Source: Ashinkailepas kermadecensis
Lineage: Eukaryota; Arthropoda; Thecostraca; Neolepadidae
DNA length: 64,000 bases
NCBI GenBank assembly: GCA_034440615.1
Contig: JAOTOM010004800.1
Location: 146,001 to 210,000 of the forward strand
Reading direction: 5' to 3'
The notes below the pieces were generated by a model. The model did not search any database. It saw only the letters and a program-made list of their open reading frames with translations, and was not told the origin of the DNA. Position numbers and translations under genes: made by a program. This document shows positions 13,933-25,255 of the stretch, one piece after another (the stretch's first letter is position 1; every line of letters starts with the position of its first letter).

Positions 13933-14227
13933 TTTGGTTGGAGGGATAATATTTATGTTAAATGTGCACGGCACAGACCCCTTTAAGCAGGGGCTATGGT
14001 AGCACAATGGGTATGATGGGAGGAGCTTGCAATTGTTGAGGGTGTTATGCAATAGCAAGTGGATGATGCTAGATAGGCTGGGATATATAGCTTCCTAGGA
14101 ACTTGGGATTAGGGATTGATTGGGGTGAGAATATGTGCATTTCTAGTACCTTTTCTAGATAGGCTTAACCCAGATGGGCCCCTGTGGCTCTTATTAAGCC
14201 TTAACACTTTATGACTTTATGACTTTA
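13933..14227 (+). repeat. CR1 3'UTR and octamer tail
   Basis: The 3'UTR contains the GCTTAACCCAGATGGGCCCC-like block that recurs inverted near 62080-62115. It ends in about 2.5 copies of ACTTTATG at 14206-14227. Short 3' octamer repeats are characteristic of CR1 and are thought to guide target-primed reverse transcription. Confidence 0.85.
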
Positions 14228-16149
14228 GGCTCTTAAGATAGCGGAGCTAGAGGGGGTCAAAATCAGGTCACGGCCTCGACTTAGTGTGATTTTTAAATGC
14301 ACATTAAACAAAATCCTGCACAAACCATGCAAAAAAACATGCAGTCAAAGGTGAACTATGAGTGACCAAACAAACTACCAAAAAAAACACAAAATGTGAT
14401 CTTAGTTGAGGTATTTACGTCAAATGAAGGCTTAAACTAGAAGAAGTTTCTTATATATATATACGATGGTATCGAAGCCCAGATATTCGAGTTGAAGATA
14501 TTTTCTCTCCATTTTGTTTTCTTAAATTTTTTCTTCTTCAATATGGAGGATCCAATTTTTTACTGGAAAATTGTCAAATAGGATAAAACACATGGTGTTG
14601 GGTTGGTGGCACAGATTTCTTCTTCCTGAGTGATATCTCCTTCAGAAATGATCATTTTCAACAGTTCTTCGCATATTTCCAGGTATTTGACTTGGACAGG
14701 ATCAGTGACTTTGACTTTTCCACGTGTCACCTGTGCCAAACTAAGTGTGCAGTTTGCGTATGATTAACATTGAAGCACGAAGTGGCATTTGTTTTACGAC
14801 CAGGATCCGAAAACGGACGAAATTGGACGATTGGCTGCACTCCGACATTGACCTGTTTTACCTGACCTCGAAGATCAACCAAGATAAAAAAAATAATGTT
14901 TCATGTAGCTATCAAAGTTCACGAATGTATCTACACAATGTCAATACCGTGTCTTTCCATCTTGATTAAAACAGCAATTATTTGGGGTCTAATTAATCCC
15001 ACTGCACAGTAAGGGGTAGAACATTATCTCGTACTGCGAGCGTTAAGAGCCCTGGAATTAGACCCTGGCTTGACTGTAATAGCTAATCATCGGTCTGGAC
15101 TCGGTCACAATCATAAACGTGCATAGAAAATAGCATTACATGTACGACACATATAGCATGAGCATATGTGATAGCAGAATCAATTTTCTCCGCGATGCAT
15201 GCTTCGCCACACTTATCCACACCAACCTTCTCTCAATCTGCACCGGAAGAATAAATTTGCAATTTTCCCCTCCTTATCAAACGACAAGATAAAAACAACG
15301 CCATGGATAATTCAGGGTTAATGAGGTATCCAACATTGATGCATTTGAATTTTATGACAGGAAAACAAGGGAAGCAGCCATGCATGGCGTATAATTCCAC
15401 TCAAGCTACAGGTTTACAACAAAAGAAACGCGAGCAAAAATATACCGGGAGTGCCCAAGAAAATAATTTCCATTTACTTTGTAAATAGTGTGGGAAAACC
15501 AGCACAGTTTATGCGAAATTGCGATTCTTCCCAATGGAAAGATTCCATAAATATAGTCGGCGATATACGACTTGTTCAGAAGACGGATACCAAAGAAGAG
15601 AGGAGACAGTGCACTCAGCAACGGAATGAACGGAAGTTCGTGTGATTAGGATATACACCCCAATCGAACTGCTGTACCAGACAGATAGTTCTTTGAATAT
15701 GAAATAAATTGGTATTGCTCTTCGGTGTCAGACCTGTCCTTTGAGATATATTTCCGACCTTGATTCCTGCCAGTAACTGCCGGCACACGTACTTGGATAA
15801 TTATGTTCTTTTTGCTTGAGGTACCAAGTTTTCTTAGTCTCCAGTTTATTGCGTGTTTCTAGTTTTTTATGTGACACACGTGTCTGCTGTCAGTTGGTGT
15901 GACGTTATCGTATCGTGTCGTCTGAGTCCGCCGTCAATATTTTCACCGCTATGTGACATCATTCAACAGGTAGTGAGCCGACTTGAACCAGCGCGGCCGC
16001 CGACCGCATGGCTCGGCATGCGTGGGACGGCGGCAGGTGGCCTTTGTCAAGGACGTACACATCCCCGCCTGGATGTCGTAGCCAATCAAGGCCGCTGACA
16101 GGAAGAGGACGACTGTGACAGGAAGAGGACGACTGAGATCCCGGTGATT
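14228..16149. other. Unassigned DNA
   Basis: No recognised gene. A 19-bp word (ACAGGAAGAGGACGACTGTG-like) is directly duplicated near 16097-16136, just before the 20-bp array. A GC-rich patch lies at about 15985-16080. Confidence 0.5.
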
Positions 16150-17060
16150 GCAGGCGGCTGTGTGGTCACTGATGAGGGATTATATGCACTGATGATGGAT
16201 TATATACACTGATGATGGATTATATACACTGAAGAGAGATTATGCACACAAATGAGGAAGTGTATACACTGATAAGGGATTATATATACTGATGAGGGAA
16301 TATATACACTGAAGAGAGATTATATAGACTGATGAGGAATTATGTACACTGATGAGGGGTTACGTACACTGATGAGGAATTATATGCATTGATGAGGGGT
16401 TATATACACCGATGAGGGGTTATATACACTGATGAGGGATTATATACACTGACAAGGGGTTATATACACTGATGAGGGATTATATATACTGATGAGGGAT
16501 TATATACACTGATAAGGGGTTATATACACCGATCAGGGATTATATACACTGATCAGGGATTATACACGCAGATGAGGGATTATATACACTGATGAGGGAT
16601 TATATACACTGATGAGGGGTTATATACACTGATGAGGGATTATATACACTGATGAGGGATTATACACGTTGATGAGGGATTATATACAGTGGTGAGGGGT
16701 TGCATACACTGGTGAGGGTTTATATACACTGATGATGGATTACATACACTGATGAGGGTTTATACACACTGATGAGATAATATATACAGTGATGAGGTAT
16801 TATATACACTGATGAGGGTTTATACACACTGATGAGATAATATATACAGTGATGAGGTATTATATACACTGATGAGGGATTGTATACACTGAAGAGAGAT
16901 TATATACACCGATAAGGAATTATATTCACTGATGAGGAATGACATTTACTGAAGAGAGATTAATACACTGGTGGGAAATTATCTACACTGGTTAGGGGCT
17001 ACATACACCGATAAGGAACTATATATACCGTTGAGGGTGTATATACACCTTCAACATGGT
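16150..17060. repeat. 20-bp AT-rich minisatellite, about 45 copies
   Basis: The unit is close to TTATATACACTGATGAGGGA. It keeps a strict 20-base period for most of the array, with point variants (GAAGAGAGA, GATAAGG, CGTTGATG). Decay increases after about 16940. Confidence 0.97.
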
Positions 17061-17489
17061 GTATATACACCATCAAGATGGACAATGCACACTATAGATG
17101 AAATATGTACACCGAATATGTGTTATATGCACGGATGATGAATTGCATACCCCGATGAGGTTGTATATTCCGAGAAAGAAGAGAAGATTTTAGTATGGCA
17201 TGGAGTTCGGTTGTCGGTGTTGTCGCACTTTGAGACGGATGACGTGATTTTAATCGAATTGATGATTCAGTGACAGTAACTTGGCAGAAAAAAATTCCTA
17301 CTATGTGCGGATATTCGTATGCCAATATTTGTGGGCTAGCTGGAAGATGGAAACAATGTTTTGACAGGGTAGGTTGTCGAGATCGGGGATTATTGCGGCA
17401 TTGCAATAAGCAGAATAGGGCCCCCGTGCTAAGGCTTGCACGTTGAATTGGAGGTATAGCGCGCAACCAGTTTGTAACATTGAACGGTC

Positions 17490-18060
17490 AGGTCGATACT
17501 GGTGGGCCACACAAGGACATAAAGTCTGCGCATGGCTGTTGGCTGAATAGGAGGTGTACGCGGTGGACCGGCGAACCAATCCCGTCGATACTGACGGGCC
17601 AAACAATAATATGGCCCGCCAATACTGACGGGCCACACAATAATGTGGCCCGTCTAAACAGCGCTGTCGAAACAGCTTTAAAGCGTCTCCTGCGCTGGCC
17701 GTGCCGATGCGTGCAGACACGAGTCACGAGTAAGTGTTGCTTATCAGAATAGTTTCCAGAACTTCAGCTAATAACAACAGGTGTGATAAAATACAAAATC
17801 AGCACCTGGTCAGAATTGGGCTTATCCCGAACGAAGCTGCAGTTCCCAGTACAATTTCCGTTATGTCGGGAATCAGAACGAAAAAAAGGATCGACGCAAG
17901 CCCTTCTTTAGCATTGGTTTTATGCGAATCAATATATTTTAATGGCGGCCAGGTAAGTCCACCACCTGCCGTCCTCCAACATTCACCCATTCTCCTCAGA
18001 AGGACACACGTCGAAAGCAATCATGATGCGATTGTTTGCATCATGACCTACACCAGCGAC
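17490..18060 (+). repeat. Diverged segmental duplication, copy A
   Basis: It shares an ordered set of words with about 18990-19850: a GGCCACA-TACAGTC block, a GTTGGCGGAATAGG-like block, ATGCGTGCAG-CACGAGT, TGGTCAGAA, GAAGCTGCA, TATGTCG-GAAT-AGAACGAAAA, TTGGTTT-ATGCG, and ATATTTTAATGGCGG followed by a TCCTCAGAAGG-type end. A perfect 11-bp hairpin lies at 17627-17637 and 17644-17654. No coding function is recognised. Confidence 0.65.
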
Positions 18061-18900
18061 AACACCCTATGAGTCAGCGTCACGAAGACAATTACTGCAA
18101 ATACGTGTAATTGGCGGGAACAATTAGCCCGACTTTGTGGTATGGTGCCTCCGTCGGAGCTGTCTGCGACCGCAGTTCTGTGGCAGTTGCTTTGTGTTGA
18201 TTCATTTGCGCATGGTACTCAATGAAAATGAATGCAATATACCAATATTACCGATTGCATGTTTAAAATATTGAACACATAACGTCTACAATTAATACAA
18301 TTATATAATAACGTCGACAATTGCATGAAATCAGCTAGCTGTTTTTAAACATGGTTAAATTCAAAACAGAAGGTTATCGTAATCAATGAGTTTATTGTAT
18401 GGTTCTGTGTTCGTAGTGGCTAATTAATGTTTGTCATTCAGTACACACCAGGCCATAGTAGTGACTTAAAATGGAGCGACCTTGCTTGCGTTTGTTTAAT
18501 TGCCTTCTTACAATGTGCAACAATATGACGCCATCTTCAATTCCCAACACCGTTCACTGACCCCACATTCTATCGGACCACAAGCCTCACCTTTGACCTG
18601 ACCCGCAGCACCGCACGCACGTGGTGTTATTCACCCTGCGGCTATTGATTCCCCATTGGCGGAGTTGGCAGCACGCTGGCACAGCCGACCCTCTGGCTGC
18701 CAGCCACGGACAACACGTGTGGAACGGTGACCCTCGACGTCACTGCGGAGTCTAAGACGGCACCACATTTTCCCAGCGAAGACACGTGTTATGAGCCTGC
18801 TGCGTGACGAACAACAGAAACACAGTGAGAAGTGCAGGATGTTTCTCTTGAACAGGACAATAAGCTGTACTTAGTCGAACCTCTGCACCTCTAACATCGA
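18061..18900. other. Unassigned DNA
   Basis: Unique-looking sequence between the two duplicated segments. No motif was recognised. Confidence 0.5.
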
Positions 18901-19070
18901 TTCAACCGACACGATGATGGATATTGACGCTGCGTAACGTGATCTCTGTCGGAAGTCAGTGTACGACTGTTCGTGAAATGGGTGGTAAACAAGGTGGTCA
19001 TATGATTATCCAGCCAATACTGGCGAGCCACAGAAGAATGTACAGTCCGCGTACAACTGTTGGCGGAATA

Positions 19071-19305
19071 GGCGGTATACAAAGTGGACCAACCAATTCT
19101 TGGTCACACGACAGCGTCAATGTCCAAACCAGATGCGCAGCTGGTAATAGGCGGTATACAAAGTGGACCAACCAATTCTTGGTCACACGACAGCGTCAAT
19201 GTCCAAACCAGATGCGCAGCTGGTAATAGGCGGTATACAAAGTGGACCAACCAATTCTTGGTCACACGACAGCGTCAATGTCCAAACCAGATGCGCAGCT
19301 AAGGG
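19071..19305. repeat. 79-bp tandem repeat, 3 copies
   Basis: Unit starts at 19071, 19150 and 19229 (exact 79-bp period). The copies are virtually identical, which suggests recent duplication. The third copy ends before the GGTAATA of the unit. Confidence 0.97.
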
Positions 19306-19475
19306 GGAGGAACCCCTCTACAAAATACACCAGATAAAAATTTAAAAAATTGGTGAATTTTACCACAACAAACCATACATTTTCTGCGCGCTTCTGGCGC
19401 CGAAAGTGGCCTCGATATCATAATATTTTGGGAGATCCGGCATCCCATAAGAAAATCCTGGCTGTGCCCCTGGTC
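19306..19475 (+). mobile_element. MITE-like dispersed repeat with hAT-like end
   Basis: Related to about 44200-44370: both have a G-run start, an AT-rich middle with AATTTTxxxAATTCACCAC-like text, a TTCTCTGCGCGC-like block, GCGCCGAAAG-like text, and end near AAGAAAATCCTGGCTG-GCCCCTG. That end resembles the inverted form of CAGGGGCG-type hAT termini. No target duplication was identified. Confidence 0.5.
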
Positions 19476-19850
19476 ATCATTAGGTCATCTACGTTTAATT
19501 CAGGATTACCAATGCGTGCAGGCACGAGTAGCGGTGCTGCTGATAAAGAACTGCATCAGCTGAAAAATGGTCGATAAATAAAAAAAACTTCTCCTGGTCA
19601 GAAGAAACTTTATCTCGAGGGAAGCTGCAATCCACAGTTTGATTTATCGTATGTCGAGAATGAGAACGAAAATAAGAATCGAAACAAGCCGGTGTTTAAC
19701 GTTGGTTTCATGCGGGTTCGTATATTTTAATGACGGTCAGGTGTGCCCAACCACAAACCACCCTCCCGCATTGACACGGCCTCGTCAGGAGGAAACATTT
19801 CTCAAGTAATCATAACGATTATTTTGTTTGCATCCGAACTAAGCTTACTG

Positions 19851-20415
19851 CTATTCATTAGGATGGTATTTTGACGATCTACGGGGAAAACATCACATTT
19901 GTTCTACTCCTCGTTACGCAATTGTATCTATCTTATTTGGGCTGTCCTACTTCACTCTCTTATTCTCGCTTCCCCGTCTCATACATCTCTTCTGTCTTTC
20001 ATCTCTATCTCCTTTCTCATTGTTTTACTTTATATCTGCCCTGCTCTATCGCCCCTGAGCCTGGATGTATCTGCATGTCAGTACCAGCTTTTGGTATTTT
20101 ACCACATGTCCTTTTTCTCTCCTCCTCCTAATGTCGACTCATGTTTCGTATGCAGCAGCTAATCCTATTTGGCTAGCCGCAATATTACAGGCTCGATTGA
20201 TGTTTGACCTTCCTATGGCCAGCTGTTCAAAAGTCAGGACAGTCAGCTGATGAATGCTTCAGGATACCGTTTTATACGTCATCATTCGCCATAACCCTAA
20301 TTCAGTACAAATAATTGCGTCCTTTTTAACAGTTTTTTTTTTTGCAGATAGGCCACCACCAGGTAGGTGAGTGTTCATATCTGCCGAAGTTCATAACTTC
20401 AAACGTTAATCATAT
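19851..20415. other. Unassigned DNA
   Basis: Pyrimidine-rich stretch (about 19930-20130) with several overlapping short frames and no recognised protein. A T-run lies at about 20332-20343. Confidence 0.5.
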
Positions 20416-20419
20416 CCAA

Positions 20420-20960
20420 ATTGGAAGCTCAGTTAAAAAAAATTGGAAGTCAAGTTCCCTAAGTTAAGTTAAGTTAACTCCATATTTTTAAGTCCATTAT
20501 TTCCCAATTGGAAGTTGCCTTCTAAATTGGAAGTTAATTTCCAAAACATGGAAGCTAGCTTCCAGAGAAGTTAACATTTTATTTAATGCACGTTATCTTC
20601 CAAAAGTTGGAAGCCTCGGTTAGGTTAGGCGAGGTTAGGTTTCGCTGGATTATGTTATGTTCCTATCCGGGCGCTTTGGAAGTTCACTTCCAATTTTTGG
20701 AAGCTATCTTCAAAAAGTTGGAAGGTTAGGTTAGGTTAGGATAGGTTAGGTTTGGTTCGGTTAAGTTAGGTTCTTACCCGGGCTGCTTTGGAAGCTCACT
20801 TCCAATGTTTAGAAGATGACTTTCAATTTAGAAGCCATACTATAACCTGCAAATTATGAACTTGGGAAAATATGAACGCCTCCTATCCGGGCTGTTTTGG
20901 AACTTGACTGACAATTTTTGGAAGTGAACTTCGAATTTCTATTTATGAACTTTGGAAGTT
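20420..20960. repeat. TTGGAAGT/ACTTCCAA-rich repeat block with TTAGG runs
   Basis: Many alternating GGAAG and CTTCC words form small palindromes such as TTGGAAGTTCACTTCCAA near 20680. A roughly 110-bp unit recurs about three times around a TATCCGGGC-G-TTTGGAA core at about 20663, 20776 and 20883. Between them lie short GGTTAGGTTAGG runs (20630-20645, 20725-20755). Confidence 0.8.
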
Positions 20961-21184
20961 ATTAACTTTGCAAGATATGATACGCACCCATTAGGTATTA
21001 GTAGAAGTAGCCCCAGGAGCACCTCAACTAGGTAGCAAGCTAGAACACCAAGGAATTCCTGGGGCCACATAGTGAAATGTGTTGTGAGGTGGAAGAGGGA
21101 GAAAATGGGTCCATTCAATGTAGCACATGCCTACACCGATATTTTTACACACGTGCTAATGCCCACTTGCAAATGTAAATACGC

Positions 21185-21280
21185 ATGCACAAGTACACAT
21201 ACCTGAATATTAACACAGATACACATGCACACCTATATATACACATACTTTACATACAAACACACATGCACTCACATACT

Positions 21281-21344
<64 letters not shown>

Positions 21345-21530
21345 CACATATACATATACACGTACACATATGCATATACATATACACATACATGTACACA
21401 TACACATATGCACACATATGCACGCACGCACACACCCATATACACACATACATATGCATATACATACACACACACACACACACGCTCACACACACATATG
21501 CATATACACACATGCTTATGTATGCAATTA
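21185..21530. repeat. CA/TA microsatellite complex
   Basis: ACACATAC-type text surrounds a pure (TA)n block at about 21284-21338 and a (CA)n block at about 21465-21495. Open frames through it encode only repetitive HT/YI or CV/YI text. Confidence 0.95.
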
Positions 21531-22281
21531 AGCAAATACTTACCTATGTATCATCATATATGCATATACATGCTGACCTTCTCTTACACTCACATACTTG
21601 CATAAACATCTACATGTACCCCCTTTGTTCATTTTACATTTTGTGCAAATTAGCAAGGTTAAGTTTTCCTTCTTGTTTAGTTTCTGATGTATAAATCAGC
21701 GAAATAACCTCTGATAATTTGTATTGCGTCTTCCTTCTTAGCAGGTACTTAATTGCGCGAAGGAAACTTGGAACAACTAATGCTATTCCAAGTAATCGGT
21801 GCTATAAATGATATGGAATTAAGTCTATAGGACTTCGATGAAAAAGTGCATGGAAATGTTGAACAAGCCTTATAATACTTGAGATGGTAATGTTTGGTTG
21901 ACAAATATGTGTAGTAGTAATATGCTCTGTTCCGTTACAATATCATCGAACTTCAAAATGTGATATTCCACGAATAATTAGTACGTATGGTATGCATAGT
22001 GCTGAGTATCTATGGTTCTTAGTGTCCATTTGTATTCCAATAATCCTGTCTAATCTTGTTAATGATTACTTCCTCATATTGATAATGTGCAGTAATTTAA
22101 TAGGGAAGAATCAAAGTATGGTATCAATATTTCAACTAACGACTTGTGATAAAGTATTTTTGCTCTTCCCAGCATGCCTAAATTTCTGTTAGTTTTTGCA
22201 GCAACATATGGCATATGATCTTTCCATGTTAATTTTTCATCAACTATGACACCAAGTTATGTGATTTGCTGCTTCCTGTTA

Positions 22282-22922
22282 ACCCGTCTCGGGGGGGGTG
22301 ATATTACGCCACCCTAAGGTTTTCCGCAGAAAGTGAAAAACGGCGCGCGGCAACCTGCCGAAATTTGGCATGTTGTGTGAAAATGCTGAGGTCAGGTCAT
22401 CTACGTTCAACGAAGTATTCAAGGTCAAGTGAGGTCATCTGCAAAACCAGTTCAACCAGTCTTCACGCTTTAACGGATAAAGATATTTTAATGAAACCTT
22501 CAGCGTTTGCTTCAGCGTTTCGTAGTCCGCTCTACCCAGCAGAGAAATAAGAATTAAAGAAAATTGAATACTCAAAGTTTTGAATTTAAAAATAAAAAAA
22601 TATTGATATTGGGGTGGAAAAAATTGAACCTCAATGGTTGTTTTCGCCTTCCTTTTCTGATTCCAAATGATTTTTGTTTTTTAAATCACCCCAAAATGAA
22701 CTTACCACAGTCAAAGACAGGATATCAGTCGTGATTACATAGACCCCCCCCCCCCCAGTAACGTCACTTTTGGGATACACTTTTTGGAATGGTTTCGGAT
22801 CGTACTCGTCGAACGCTTTCCGATGACACCACTTTCGTCTTCACGCAACGCTTAGTTTGGAAAGTAGATAGGAGTATGAAAGGACCACCCGAGACGGTGT
22901 GTGAGGATATGACCGGAAAGAC
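22282..22922 (-). mobile_element. MITE-like element, copy 2, nested in LINE
   Basis: It interrupts the LINE between the NVTKTN and LGVIVDEKLTW blocks. Both ends carry a CCGTCTCGGG core (direct at about 22286, inverted at about 22892), so the element has at least a short terminal inverted repeat. Its right roughly 200 bp match 4040-4248 in inverted orientation. It holds a C-run at about 22744-22757 and no recognisable protein. The target duplication is unclear. Confidence 0.65.
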
Positions 22923-24796
22923 TTGAATACATTTGGCAATTCGTTTTTGTGACATTCGGTGATAATCTATTGGCTTGACACCATTCGGTTATTCCTGTAA
23001 CAATGTCGTTAACTTTAATGTGTAGTTCATTTATATTTGTACCTTTCACCATGACAGCAGCATAAGCAGCAAGTGTATTCTTAGATATAATCTGAAATGA
23101 CCAATTTTATTTTAGTTTGCTGATAACGACCTTGTATGTATGAATGTAATATCCTGAGCCGAGTTCCTGAGACCAAAATATGTTGGATATTTTAGTAAGG
23201 TACTCATGCTCACAGTATTGAAAGCCTTTTTCAAACCAATATAGAGCCCACAAGTAAGTTCATTATTTTAAAAAGAGTTTGTAGTTTCATAATAATTGGG
23301 AGCAACTGACATCTAAGTGCTATGCATTTCTAACTCCAAATTTGAAACGACTGAGTACATCATTCAGTTCCAGGTAATATAGTACATCAGAAGATACTAC
23401 CTTTTCAAGGATTTTAGAAATACTGGTGGCATTGAAATTGGCCTATGATTTGTAAGTTTGTTCAGTTCTCCTGCTTTAGATATGGGGATAATTACGGATT
23501 CTTTTAGTTGTTTGGGAACACTCCACACTTTAGGCAGAGGTTAAAGAACTGGGTGATTTGTTCCAAGATGTTTTTTTTATGTTAGTAAGAGAGTTTTGTG
23601 TGAATGCCATCAGCCCCACGTCCAACAGAGCTCAGTGACTTATGATTGTTTCCATTTGGGCTCATTGGTGTACATATCTTGTTTGAAAATAGCATAGTGA
23701 TGCTCTGCAATGTATTCTAGTAGACCTTCGTTGAATGTAGTCTTCTTTTCTAATTTGCAGTCAATGGTTGAAAATTATTTATTGAAAGCATTCATATTTT
23801 TTTCTGCTTGGTATCCATCATATTATTCACCTACCGTGGCACTGAGATTTGTTCTTTTCCTCCATGGTTATTCATCAGCTTATGTAAGATTTGCCAAGTT
23901 TTCTTTCTATTGGTTTTGTCATGGTGTGGACATTTGCATAGTGTTGCGTCTTTTCTTCTCCGATGATCTTGATGAGGATGTTTCTGAGCTGTTTGCATTT
24001 TGCTTCATTCAGTGTTTTTTGTTGTATTCTTAATAATATTATGATATAGTTAGTTTTTTTTTCTTCGATTTATGGAACATAACATACCAGAGCTAATCCA
24101 AGGATTCATGGGGCTTTTCTCCTGCTTGAGATTATTTCCTTTGTAATAAGTTCCATGCCATCAGTGCATGCTAAGTGCAAATCAGCGTATGCTCTGCTTG
24201 GATCGTTCTGTTGACGGAGATTATTCAATCTTGATACTAGATGGTCATTTAAGTGACGGATTTCAGTGTAGTCAAGTATTTCGCTTTAATAATTTGATTT
24301 ACATTCTTTTACATGGGCAGTTGATACTATAAATACTGGAAAATGATCTGAAAGGTCTTCGATGACAAAACCTGAGGAGGAGATGCATGACAAATAATTT
24401 ATGAGGATATTGTCCAATCAAACACTGGCAGTATTTTGTACCCCAGTAGCATTTGTGATTGTAGGCGGGACAATAGGGTGCGTGTGTGTGAACAATATAT
24501 GGTAATAATTGGTTTCAGAATCTCTTCACATTTCTGTCATTTTGCATATTTAGAAGATTGTAATTCAAATCTCCTGTTATAATTAAGAGCTTCCATTCAT
24601 TCTCTATCATTTGCAGCAATTTTTCAGTGCCTTCAATACGGTTATTGTGGGGGAAAGTTGGGAGACGATGAACTTGGAAAACAATAATACATCTGCTACT
24701 ATTTTGAGTATGAAGTTTATTTCAACAGCAAAGGTTGCATCAAGATTCCACAATATCTCTTGATTAAAAATTATTGTGAATACAAATTGCAGACTG

Positions 24797-24950
24797 TTTG
24801 GTTATTGGTTATTGGTTTTACGACACGTCGACCGTTGAGTCATATCTCTCACGCCGATTGGTCGCGGGCGAAGAGTAGCGACAGGTGAGACTCGAACCCA
24901 CAATCTTTCGATTGTGAAACGAGCATCCTACCCCTAGACCACTCGTCCCC
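24797..24950 (-). mobile_element. tRNA-derived SINE with 14-bp target duplication
   Basis: 154 bp, minus strand. The 14-mer CAAATTGCAGACTG occurs at 24783-24796 and again at 24951-24964, a perfect target-site duplication. The 5' end reads as a tRNA-like head (GGGGACGAGTGGTCTAGGGG) with an A box at about 24931-24942 and a B box GGTTCGAGTCT at 24888-24898, the internal RNA polymerase III promoter. A non-tRNA body follows and the tail repeats ACCAATA. The anticodon arm is degenerate and there is no CCA-ready acceptor stem, so this is not a tRNA gene. The identical duplication implies recent insertion. Confidence 0.92.
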
Positions 24951-25255
24951 CAAATTGCAGACTGGAAGTTCCACCTTTCAGTATCTTTATTAAGCACCTT
25001 TCAGTATCTTTATTAAGCTTTGTTTCTGATTAGCAAACAGCTGACCAGTTGGTGCCATTTGTAGCTAAGAAATTGTCTATCTTCAAATGTATTTTTTGCC
25101 GACCAAACATTTAAACATATTATGGAAAATCCCCTTTGCATATCCGTTCTAAGTTCACTTGAAAGTACATTATCACTTTGTCTTAGGATGTGTTCCCATT
25201 CAGAACATTTATCCCCCAGCCCGGTTTTTAATAATTGAGAAAACTTGCCTGACAT

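Larger units (their letters stand above)
8771..14227 (+). mobile_element. Nearly full-length CR1-type LINE retrotransposon
   Basis: About 5.4 kb. The order is a CpG-rich leader from about 8775, a long 5'UTR with tandem monomers (8962-9780), ORF1 (10221-11090), ORF2 in the -1 frame (from 11081 to 13932), a roughly 270-bp 3'UTR and an 8-bp tail repeat ACTTTATG (14206-14227). The esterase-type ORF1, the APE-type endonuclease plus RT in ORF2, the C-terminal block around RRLRGD and the octamer tail are all typical of the CR1 clade. I see no poly(A) and no clear target-site duplication, which also fits CR1. The only visible disablement is a single-base deletion in an A-run in ORF2. Related 3' ends lie at 62041-62235 (minus) and a different subfamily at 60255-61240. 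The exact 5' boundary is uncertain by some tens of bases. Confidence 0.93.
18990..19850 (+). repeat. Diverged segmental duplication, copy B
   Basis: Counterpart of 17490-18060 with many substitutions and small indels. It is enlarged by a 79-bp tandem triplication (19071-19305) and by a MITE-like block (19306-19475), both absent from copy A. They therefore arose after or independently of the duplication. Confidence 0.65.
21750..25255 (-). mobile_element. Decayed L2-like LINE with two nested insertions
   Basis: Reading from 25255 downward, endonuclease text starts with FSIICLNVWSAKNTFEDRQ near 25129. It continues with a GDFNYNLLN block near 24560 and DLSDHFPVF near 24350 (the SDH catalytic motif). 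RT text follows: GADGIH near 23615, FFNLCLKCGVFP near 23560, a PISMPP block near 23440, motif A as GLYIGLKKAFNTV near 23250, and a post-motif-C block NINELHIKVNDI and NVTKTN near 23030-22930. After a nested element the thumb resumes with LGVIVDEKLTWKDHM near 22240 and LNYC near 22070. Many stops and frame changes show it is dead. The SINE at 24797-24950 and the MITE-like element at 22282-22922 are inserted in it. Placement near L2/CR1 rests on motif style only. The 5' end is probably truncated near 25255. Confidence 0.82.

Noticed and set aside
16150..17060. Regularly spaced short repeats resembling a CRISPR array
   Set aside because: The period is only 20 bp with no spacers, in a eukaryotic context without cas genes.
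20630..20755. TTAGG runs as a telomere
   Set aside because: Only a few degenerate units, interspersed with other words; at most an interstitial trace.
24880..24950. A functional tRNA gene
   Set aside because: The A and B boxes are present but the anticodon and acceptor stems do not form, and it is the head of a SINE with a target duplication.
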